Source: Entophlyctis helioformis (taxonomy: Eukaryota > Chytridiomycota > Chytridiomycetes > Chytridiales > Chytriomycetaceae). From it: a stretch of DNA of 41,021 bases. Both the position numbers and the translations under genes were made by a program. Numbering within the stretch: position 1 is the stretch's first letter; every line of letters begins with the position of its first letter. This document shows, piece after piece, positions 10,241-17,707 of this stretch. Below the pieces are notes generated by a model. It saw nothing but the letters and a program-made list of their open reading frames with translations, had not been told where the DNA came from and searched no databases. The stretch covers positions 1-41,021 of the forward strand of contig JAHLKH010000212.1 of NCBI GenBank assembly GCA_025526915.1, in the 5' to 3' direction.

Positions 10241-13200
10241 GCTCCACAGACCAACTTCTCTCTTGGTGGTGGCTCGTCGTTCCTTTTTGCAGACTTGCAG
10301 GCGTGCTCTCATCCGTGCTGCTCCTCTGCCCGTTCCCGAGGCGCCCGCCCGCATCCACCCAGCTCTCTGCAAGGCGCGCGAGGTTGCCATCGCGACGCAC
10401 AACTACTGGCAGCCCCTGGCGGATCTGCCTGAGGACACCGACATCAACACGCTCACCAACGCCTTTGTCGAGACGGCCCAGAGAGTCGCCGACGACACTC
10501 AGGTCCGCCAGCCAGCTAACGCACCTGCCTTCCACCGCAAGCTCAGGCCGGCCACCGTCCGAGCCCTGCAAGCTCGCCATGTCGCCTACAACACCTGGCG
10601 TGCGCTCGCCGAGGATCGCCACGCTGACCCTGCGGCCGTCGCCACGGCACTCGACGCCTTTCGCGATGCCAAACGGGCAGCCAGGACGCTCTCCAGGCAG
10701 GACGACACTGCTGCCTGGCGCAAGCACACGGCTAACCTCTCCGAGATGTTTGCCGACTCTCGCGTGGGGGCGGCCTGGGCCAGGATCCGCTTCATGGCCA
10801 AGGGCGGCGCTCGCTCGTCTGCCATCACGTCGCCCATCCGCCGGTCAGGCACCGATCTGATCAGCTACGAGCCTGACGACATCTGCGCTGTGTGGCATGA
10901 CCACTACAGAGACCTTGCCAGCGCTGCTCAATCCAACAGCCTCAACCGCGACCACTGGGAGCGGCTGGGTGCGACCCTGCAGCAGCCGTCCCGCGTGGTC
11001 AGACGCCACGCCGAAGAGGCCGATGCCCCGTTCGACTGGGACGAGATCAGCGCGACTCTGCGCAAGATGCAGGCCCGCAAGGCGCCAGGCGACGACAGCC
11101 TGCCAGCAGCGTTCTTCAAGACCATGCTGTACAAGCCGCCTCGGCAGCAGCAACAGCAACAGCAGCAACAGCAGCCGCCCCAGCCTCTCCCGACTCTCCA
11201 AGAGTATCTGCAGCAGCCACCACCACCAGCTGACCCTCCTCCCAATCCTGCTGCCGCCGCCTTGCTCCGTGTGTGCAATGCCATCTTCCTGCAGGCAAAG
11301 ATCCCCGACCGCTGGACCTCGTCCACCATCGTCTCCATTCCCAAGAAGGGCGACCCACTCGACCCCAATGACCACCGCGGCATCTCGCTGATCAACACTG
11401 GCCTCAAGATCGTGTCCAAGATCGTCGCTGCTCGCCTCAACGATCTCGTTGAAGCCAATGACCTGCTGGTGCACGAACAAGCAGGTTTCCGCCGCCGAGA
11501 GGAGTGCCCCGCGCAGATCTGTGCACTCATCGACATCATCCAGCGTCGCCGTGCTGTGGGCCTGCCCACCTATGCCGCCTTTGTTGACCTGCGCAAGGCG
11601 TTCGACACTGTGCCCTTTGAGGCCCTGCTCTGGAAGCTGGAACGGCTGCAGATCCCTCCGCGCATGCTTGCTTACCTGCGTGCTCTCTACACCAACCCCA
11701 CAGCCCGTGCTCGCGCGGGCTCGTCGCTCTCCGAGTCCTTCCCGGTCGAGCGCGGTGTCCGCCAAGGCTGCCCTCTCAGCCCGATTCTGTTCAACCTCTT
11801 CATCAACGACATCCTCGACGACGTCCCCGAGATCCACATCCCAGGCGTCGACCAAGCTGGCAACGGCCGAAACAAGAAGATCCGCGGCTTGCTCTTTGCA
11901 GACGACCTTGTCCTGCTGTGCGAGTCGCCCGCTGCTCTCACCGCTGCCCTCACCTCGGTCGTTGACTGGGCCAAGAGATGGGAGATGTCCTTTGGCGTGT
12001 CCAAGTGCGCCATCCTCCGCTTTGCCTTTGATGATGATCACCCTGATGACCCTCTTGACCCCGATGACCCTCCCGACCCCGATGCCCCTCGCCCTCGCCC
12101 TCCCCGTGCCCGTGGCCGTGGCCGTCCCCTCCCTGCCCATCCTGCCCCTCCAGCCCCGCTCTTCACCATTGACGGCATCCAGGTGCCGATCAAGCACGAG
12201 TACGTCTACCTCGGCGTCACCATCGACGACAAGCTCACGTTCAAGCCGTGGATCAACGCCAAGGCCAAGTCGCTCCGCAACGCGGTCGCCTCGCTGCATC
12301 CGGTCATCACCAACACCAAGCTGCCCATCCACGTCCGGCTGCGTGTCTTCAAGGCATCGGCCCTCGGCGTCGCCGGCTACGGCCTCGAGGCTGTCGGCTC
12401 CAAGCGCACGCTCCTCAACCCGCTGCAAACCATCATCAACAACGGCGTCCGTCTGATCTGCAAGGCTCCTCGCTCGGTTCCCGTCGCCCCGCTGCTCATC
12501 GAAACAAGCGTCTTCAGTGTCGATGCTCGCGCCGTCGATGCTCGTCTCCGTCTGTCCCGCAAGGCCCGCTCGCTCCGCACCCCGCTCGCCCTCCTCTCCC
12601 AGCACCACAACACCGAATTCACCGCCCGTCGCCATTACTGGACTCGTGTTTCTCGCCTCCTGTTCAACCGTCTCAACCTCTCCGACATTGCTCCTCCTGT
12701 TGCCCGTAACGACCCCCTCCCCTCCTTCTCCATCCTCGACCGTACCAACCTCCGTATTGCCCGCACCAGCCTGCTCTCCCCCAAGTCCGATCTTGCCACT
12801 GCCTTCTTCGCCCGCCAGTTCACAGACATCAGCTTCGCCAACTCCCCTTGCTTCGGCTACGACCTTGCCGATGGCGTCCGCACTCTGCTGCTTGCCCGGA
12901 TCGACGGCCTGTGGACACTCAAGTTCGCCCTCCGCCTCAACCTCCTCGCCGCCAACCACCCCTTCACCGACGGCTGCTGCATCCTCTGCAACCAGAGCCT
13001 GAACGGCACCCACGAGTGGGCTCACTTTGTCGTCAGCTGCACCGGCCTCGCCATCCAACGCGACGACGCCAATCTCGCCCCATTCATTGCCCAGATCTCA
13101 GAAGCCATCGAACACAAACTCCCCGAATCCAACGATCCCGCCGCTCTCGCCGCGCTCGGCTACGACGACGATCTTCTGGCTACGTTTAGGACCATCCGAG

Positions 13201-13430
13201 TATCTACAAGAATCGACCAAGTGTACATAACGCTCCTCGGCGGAGGAGTTCTATCCGGTGTTGCGGACATTACAGAGTCTTGGCTCTGTGGTGACCAGCA
13301 ACAAGTCAATGCACCTGGATACGTGCGTCCACTCGCCTCGCGAATGTGCGCATTTCTTCAGGCGGCCCATGGTGTGTTCCAGCGTACTTTATGGATACAT
13401 CACCATGGACGTGTCGGACCAGGGGGATGA
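10239..13430 (+). CDS. Reverse transcriptase ORF of LINE element (N-terminus missing)
   Basis: This is a single open frame of about 1,060 codons without introns. It is open upstream to 10197, where a stop falls in the tRNA anticodon loop, but has no ATG before 10746, so the translation start is missing. RT motifs in order are WTSSTIVSIPKKGDPLDPND and HRGISL (about 11310-11394), AGFRR, AAFVDLRKAFDTVPFEALLW (about 11572-11631), GVRQGCPLSPILFNLFIND (about 11755-11811), and LLFADDLVLL with the catalytic Asp pair at 11901-11906. A C-x2-C-x11-H-x4-C knuckle (CILC...HFVVSC, about 12977-13040) matches the zf-RVT type at the end of many LINE ORFs. There is no RNase H motif. Two low-complexity insertions stand out: a Gln/Pro tract (about 11140-11250) and an Asp/Pro/Arg tract (about 12028-12155). 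It would be transcribed in the same sense as the tRNA. Confidence 0.88.
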   Translation: MLHRPTSLLVVARRSFLQTCRRALIRAAPLPVPEAPARIHPALCKAREVAIATHNYWQPLADLPEDTDINTLTNAFVETAQRVADDTQVRQPANAPAFHRKLRPATVRALQARHVAYNTWRALAEDRHADPAAVATALDAFRDAKRAARTLSRQDDTAAWRKHTANLSEMFADSRVGAAWARIRFMAKGGARSSAITSPIRRSGTDLISYEPDDICAVWHDHYRDLASAAQSNSLNRDHWERLGATLQQPSRVVRRHAEEADAPFDWDEISATLRKMQARKAPGDDSLPAAFFKTMLYKPPRQQQQQQQQQQPPQPLPTLQEYLQQPPPPADPPPNPAAAALLRVCNAIFLQAKIPDRWTSSTIVSIPKKGDPLDPNDHRGISLINTGLKIVSKIVAARLNDLVEANDLLVHEQAGFRRREECPAQICALIDIIQRRRAVGLPTYAAFVDLRKAFDTVPFEALLWKLERLQIPPRMLAYLRALYTNPTARARAGSSLSESFPVERGVRQGCPLSPILFNLFINDILDDVPEIHIPGVDQAGNGRNKKIRGLLFADDLVLLCESPAALTAALTSVVDWAKRWEMSFGVSKCAILRFAFDDDHPDDPLDPDDPPDPDAPRPRPPRARGRGRPLPAHPAPPAPLFTIDGIQVPIKHEYVYLGVTIDDKLTFKPWINAKAKSLRNAVASLHPVITNTKLPIHVRLRVFKASALGVAGYGLEAVGSKRTLLNPLQTIINNGVRLICKAPRSVPVAPLLIETSVFSVDARAVDARLRLSRKARSLRTPLALLSQHHNTEFTARRHYWTRVSRLLFNRLNLSDIAPPVARNDPLPSFSILDRTNLRIARTSLLSPKSDLATAFFARQFTDISFANSPCFGYDLADGVRTLLLARIDGLWTLKFALRLNLLAANHPFTDGCCILCNQSLNGTHEWAHFVVSCTGLAIQRDDANLAPFIAQISEAIEHKLPESNDPAALAALGYDDDLLATFRTIRVSTRIDQVYITLLGGGVLSGVADITESWLCGDQQQVNAPGYVRPLASRMCAFLQAAHGVFQRTLWIHHHGRVGPGG

Positions 13431-13746
13431 CATAACTGAGGGATCTACGCACGGCCTAAAGCTCGAAAGGGTATGGCATCTAGTGTCTTGGGGACTGGGA
13501 ATCTTCTTGGAATGAACTTTGGCATCACCTAAAAATGCTGATCCCGCCGTGCTTGCTCGCGGATTGCTGCTTGCAGACATGGCGGTCATTCTTGCAAAGC
13601 CACATTCAGTGCTGCATTGGAAGGGCACGACTGAGAGATCGACGCACGCATGGCTTCGACACTCTGTCACAAAGCATGCCACTCTCGTCTTCATTCCAAC
13701 CGCGAGTCTCGGCTGTCCATCGACCCGCCACACGGCATCGCAACAA
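13431..13746. other. Retrotransposon 3' flank / intergenic
   Basis: This lies between the RT stop codon and the stop codon of the minus-strand ankyrin gene. It probably includes the retrotransposon 3' UTR. I see no poly(A) tract, gene or clear repeat boundary. Confidence 0.4.
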
Positions 13747-15351
13747 TCACTTGCGCGGCTTTTGCAGTCTCTTGATAGCCAATTCGAGTCGTTTGGTGGT
13801 CAATGCAGCTCGCTTGATGCTGATGCCGAAGCCTCTTCGTTGTTTTGTTTCCTCAAGAAGCGCCTGTGCTCGGTCCAGTGAGAGGGCTCGAAGGAGGATA
13901 TTGGCAACGGCGGCGGTACTGGCGCAAAAGAGTGCTCTGAGCTCGACCACATATCCGCAATCCATCAAGTACTGCAGCATCTCGATGTTGCCGCTACTGG
14001 CCACAAACTCAATGACGTCGTTTGATGCGCGGCCGCCTTTCGAATGCATGTACTTGACGACGTCCAGGTGTTTCCAGGTGATGGCGGTATCCAGTGCACG
14101 GGGCGTGCAATCCACTCTGCGAGTCTCGTGTAGCCACTGTACGACATCAAGGCGACCACATCTCGCAGCATTGATCATCGCAGTAGTCGTGCACCCCTCC
14201 GTCCTGTTCTCGTGGAGCCACTGCATGATATCAAGGCGGCCACCTCTCGCCGCCTGATCCATGGCACGAGTCGTGCATCCTTCCGTCCTGTTCTTATGCA
14301 GCCAGATGACAACGTGCAGATGACCATTGCTGGCCGCCTCATCCATCGCAGCAGCTGTACATCCTTCCGTTCGATTCTCGTGGAGCCAGATGACGGCATG
14401 CAGATGACCGTTACCGGCTGCCTGGTCCATGGCATCAGTCGTGTATCCCGTCACACCGAGATCAAACAGGTACTGCATAACATCGAGATGTCCATGACAC
14501 GCAGCCTGATTAACTGCTCGGTGCCAGAACTCGCTTGCTGTACCCTGCTCGCCCATCCAGTGTTGAAGAGTGTCGTACTCGTCGTCGAGATACTTGAGCA
14601 GATCCAAGAACCCAAAGCGGATGGCAATGCGAGCGAGTGCGATCGGATAGGTAAAGTCGAGCAGGTCGAACCAGCTGTGCCGCATGGGAATGAGAAGCAG
14701 CCGGTGGCTGTCAAAGCGAGTGACAGCGAACGATCCATCGATGCCGTTGATGCGTGCATCTGATCTCCCATACTCGATCTCTGTGTGTTGAGGAAAGCGC
14801 TTGCAGAGACGATCGTACATGGAGCGAGAGTGTGCGAGCAGCAGTCCGTTGTCGGCCGTCAGGTTGGCGTCAGGCAGCAGAGCCAGATCGCCCTGCCAGT
14901 CCATCTTGAGCGCATCGGTCCACAGCTCCAGCTTGGTCGCTTCGTCAAGTGTGGCTGTATCGCCGAACAGGCCGTTCAGGAAGAGCGTGAGCGGGCCGGC
15001 GTGCTTGAGGATCATGGCGTGGATCTCGGCGGGCTTGCCATCCCAGTGGCTGCTGCCGAACGCAAGGTCGCCGGTGGCTGGCGGCACCACATAGCGAGGC
15101 ACACCTGGCTGTGCGGTCGTTGCTGCTGCTGCTGCTGCTGCTGCTATCTTGAGTCGCTTGGCTGGCGGCTGCTCTTGCGGCTGTCCTGGCTCGACAGCCT
15201 CCTCGACCGCGACCCGCACAGTATCGGTGCGGCCAAGAGCAACCAGCTGCTCGACTGCACTCTTCAGCTGGCTCTGCAGGCGGCGCACATACTCGTCGCT
15301 GGCTTCTGCTTCGTCTGCGTCGTTGTCCGTCATCTGTTGCTCCGTCTGCAT
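13747..15351 (-). CDS. F-box-like / ankyrin-repeat protein, paralogue A
   Basis: Intronless gene of 534 residues. The N-terminus is predicted helical (EYVRRLQSQLKSAVEQLVAL), followed by a Myc-type basic motif PAKRLKI that could be a nuclear signal and an Ala run. A degenerate F-box-like helix region (AEIHAMILKHAGPLTLFLNG) leads into a conserved middle domain (LWTDALKMDWQGDLALLP, then SRSMYDRLC, PMRHSWFDLLD). After this come about seven short ankyrin-type repeats of 28 residues with consensus AMDxAAxxGHLxVVxWLHENRTEGCTx. The start at 15351 is the first ATG of the conserved frame; the frame is open a further 65 codons upstream, but that part looks non-coding. It shares the middle domain and repeat type with the divergent gene at 16027, so the two are paralogues. 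F-box plus ankyrin suggests an SCF substrate adaptor, which is inference. Confidence 0.8.
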   Translation of the reverse strand: MQTEQQMTDNDADEAEASDEYVRRLQSQLKSAVEQLVALGRTDTVRVAVEEAVEPGQPQEQPPAKRLKIAAAAAAAATTAQPGVPRYVVPPATGDLAFGSSHWDGKPAEIHAMILKHAGPLTLFLNGLFGDTATLDEATKLELWTDALKMDWQGDLALLPDANLTADNGLLLAHSRSMYDRLCKRFPQHTEIEYGRSDARINGIDGSFAVTRFDSHRLLLIPMRHSWFDLLDFTYPIALARIAIRFGFLDLLKYLDDEYDTLQHWMGEQGTASEFWHRAVNQAACHGHLDVMQYLFDLGVTGYTTDAMDQAAGNGHLHAVIWLHENRTEGCTAAAMDEAASNGHLHVVIWLHKNRTEGCTTRAMDQAARGGRLDIMQWLHENRTEGCTTTAMINAARCGRLDVVQWLHETRRVDCTPRALDTAITWKHLDVVKYMHSKGGRASNDVIEFVASSGNIEMLQYLMDCGYVVELRALFCASTAAVANILLRALSLDRAQALLEETKQRRGFGISIKRAALTTKRLELAIKRLQKPRK

Positions 15352-16026
15352 CGTCACAGTTGCTTGCTCGCTTTGTTGTTGCGAGGACAAGATCCACTCG
15401 ACGCGACCGCGTCCATCTAGTCTGCTCGCTTGCTTGCTGTGCAGCGGTCTTGGCAGCAAGTGTCCAGTCCAGCCACGCCTCAAGGTATACGACCTGGCTG
15501 TCACGCTCAAGTCTGCCAGCAAGTACGACACGGCTGCCATCCACACTGCGGTCCAGATGCCACAAGACAGCCAACATCAGTCGCGATCTGGTCTTTGACC
15601 CACGACGCTTGGAAGGCAAGCGGTTTCTGATGCTTGCTCGAGTGGGCGGCATCTGCACGGCTCGCCGCGCCATCAGTGCCAACCTGCTCGACCCAGCCCA
15701 CCTGTTAGGCGACGGTTCTTGTCGACCGTGCTGCGAGGATCTGCGAAGCACGCTGGAGACTACGCACTCGAGTGCACAGAGGAGCGGATTGTGGCTATCC
15801 GTACAGCGCATTGTGATGGACAGACTGGACTTTGTGCGCTCCCATCCCTTGTTGTGTGTGTCGTACGCGAGCCGCGGCTATGCGCATGATGTGGCCAAGT
15901 CGATGCACGTTCTTGCACGACCCCCACTGCCACGACCGCACTGCCATGAGCCTCTGCCAGCACAGCCAACGCGCAGCATAAAACAGCGTCGCATGCCCTC
16001 GCCAACGATGCCAACCACTCGAGCAC
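15352..16026. promoter_or_regulatory. Shared divergent promoter region of the two ankyrin genes
   Basis: This 675-bp interval separates the two start codons of the head-to-head paralogues and must hold both promoters. No inserted gene is evident. I do not see a clear TATA box; CCACTG- and CAGTGG-like short motifs occur but are not diagnostic. Confidence 0.5.
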
Positions 16027-17427
16027 ATGTCAGCCTTCCCGTCCACCATGACTGCCCACAGCAGCAACAAGACGGCCGCGCATCGCCCGCGATCCGCCAG
16101 TCGCAGCCGCTGGGACCGCCTCCCGCTCGAAATGAAGCTGCATGTCATGTCGTTTGCTGGCATCCTCACACGCTTCCTCTGCGGCCTGCTGCGGACCAGC
16201 GAGTCGCTGCTCGACCCCGCCGTCTGCCGTCGGATCTGGCTCGATGCACTCGAGTGCGACTGGCATGGCGACCTGTCCCTGCTGCCTGCCGGCGTGGTGC
16301 TGTCCGTCGACGATCTCCTCGCCGTCCGAAGCCGGTCCATGTTCGCCCGCCTCTGCACTGCCGATTCATGCGTCGAAGTGACCTCTGTGGGGCAGCGCAG
16401 CATGTCGGCATGGATGGCGCTCACGAACATGTACAAGGTCGCTACACGAGATGCAGGCAAGGCTGGCCGTCCAAGCGTCCGACTGATGCATGTGCCCATG
16501 CGATACTGCTGGCTGGATCTGCTCGACATGGCGCATCCTGTTGCTCTGGGCTGGCAAGCGATTGCTGGTGGCCACTTAACGCTGCTGCGCCATCTGGCCT
16601 ACACCGCCAACGTCATCGATCTGGCGCGCTATGGCACCGACGCCGACGGACGGCATGCGATGGACGTGGCGGCGGATGCGGGGCATCTTGGGATTGTGCA
16701 GACGCTGCACGAGGCGGGATGCAGGGCGAGCACGGCAGCTGGCATCACTGGCGCTGCTGTGCACGGACATCTCGACACGCTGGCTTGGCTGCATGCGCAC
16801 AGGGCAGACCAGTGCATGCCGTGGGCAGTGGCGATGGCGGCCAAGCACGGACACCTGCACGTCGTCAAGTGGATGCGCGAGCACTGCGCAGACGGCTGGT
16901 CGACGGACGTCATGGACAAGGCAGCCGAGGCGGGCGAGCTGGAGATTGTGCAGTGGCTGCACGAGCATCGGGCCGAGGGATGTACGGTGGCTGCGATGGA
17001 CCATGCCGCACGGTACGGCCACCTGGCCACGGTGCAGTGGCTGCACGCCCACCGACGCGAAGGATGCAGCCGCGTGGCGATGAACGGCGCGGCACAGAAC
17101 GGCCATCTACATGTGGTGCAGTGGCTGCACGAACACCGACGCGAGGGATGCACGACGAGCGCCATGGACGAGGCGGCGCGGGCAGGGCATCTGGACGTGG
17201 TGCGGTTCCTGCATGAGCACCGACGCGAGGGATGCACGGCAGGTGCGATGAACTGGGCGGCGTTCCACGGCCACCTGGATGTGGTGCAGTGGCTGCAGGC
17301 GCATCGCAGCGAGGCCGCCGCACACACGGCCATGGCATGGGCAGCAGAGGGCGGCCACGATCGCATTGCGCAGTTCCTGCACGGCTGTCTGGCGTCGCGC
17401 TCGTGTGTTGGTGTCGCTGCGCTGTAG
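16027..17427 (+). CDS. F-box-like / ankyrin-repeat protein, paralogue B
   Basis: Intronless gene of 466 residues. The start begins MSAFPSTMTAHSSNK, and a basic Ser/Arg stretch leads to an F-box-like segment (RWDRLPLEMKLHVMSFAGIL, about residues 28-47). The middle domain (IWLDALECDWHGDLSLLP, SRSMFARLC, PMRYCWLDLLDMAHPVALGW) parallels paralogue A. From about residue 205 there are nine tandem 28-residue ankyrin-type repeats such as AMDEAARAGHLDVVRFLHEH followed by RREGCT. They are five residues shorter than the canonical 33, lacking most of the beta-hairpin loop. A second in-frame ATG (residue 8) is possible. The likely role, by analogy with F-box/ankyrin proteins, is substrate recognition for ubiquitin ligases; no catalytic motif is present. 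Confidence 0.82.
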   Translation: MSAFPSTMTAHSSNKTAAHRPRSASRSRWDRLPLEMKLHVMSFAGILTRFLCGLLRTSESLLDPAVCRRIWLDALECDWHGDLSLLPAGVVLSVDDLLAVRSRSMFARLCTADSCVEVTSVGQRSMSAWMALTNMYKVATRDAGKAGRPSVRLMHVPMRYCWLDLLDMAHPVALGWQAIAGGHLTLLRHLAYTANVIDLARYGTDADGRHAMDVAADAGHLGIVQTLHEAGCRASTAAGITGAAVHGHLDTLAWLHAHRADQCMPWAVAMAAKHGHLHVVKWMREHCADGWSTDVMDKAAEAGELEIVQWLHEHRAEGCTVAAMDHAARYGHLATVQWLHAHRREGCSRVAMNGAAQNGHLHVVQWLHEHRREGCTTSAMDEAARAGHLDVVRFLHEHRREGCTAGAMNWAAFHGHLDVVQWLQAHRSEAAAHTAMAWAAEGGHDRIAQFLHGCLASRSCVGVAAL

Positions 17428-17707
17428 TCGTTGAGGCGATCTGCCGCTGCAATGAGCCGTGCGTACGTTCCTTCAAGCGACGGCCCCAATGGCCGTCTGG
17501 CCGTCCAATGAAGCCCTGGTTGGCTGTCGCCGTTTCTGCGTTCCAGCTGCATCTGTTGTGCCAGCGCTGGACGTGGTTGGACGAGCTTGCAAAGATCGCG
17601 ACGAGATGCCGTCCGGACAAGAAGGAGCACCAAGAGCACCAGGAGCAGTGGCGGGTGCGCTCGGTGCAGGCAGCAGGAGCACAGCCGGCGCGGGAAGCAG
17701 CGACGCC

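Larger units (their letters stand above)
10232..13430 (+). mobile_element. 5'-truncated non-LTR (LINE-type) retrotransposon abutting tRNA-Ile
   Basis: The element contains linker, reverse transcriptase and C-terminal zinc knuckle of a LINE, but no apurinic endonuclease domain, which would precede the RT in a full-length copy. Homologous coding sequence runs right up to the tRNA 3' end, so the left boundary falls within a few bases of 10232. The right boundary is uncertain. The 3' UTR probably extends past the stop codon into 13431-13740, but I see no A-rich tail and no target-site duplication. 5' truncation is the normal result of target-primed reverse transcription; the exact stop next to a tRNA is the notable part. 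Confidence 0.75.

Noticed and set aside
10845..13058. 737-codon open frame on the minus strand across the reverse transcriptase
   Set aside because: The plus strand contains every RT motif in order, and the minus frame has no recognisable domain and mirrors the codon pattern.
15360..17216. 618-codon plus-strand frame spanning the ankyrin promoter and paralogue B
   Set aside because: It is in a different frame from the ankyrin repeats and has no domain.
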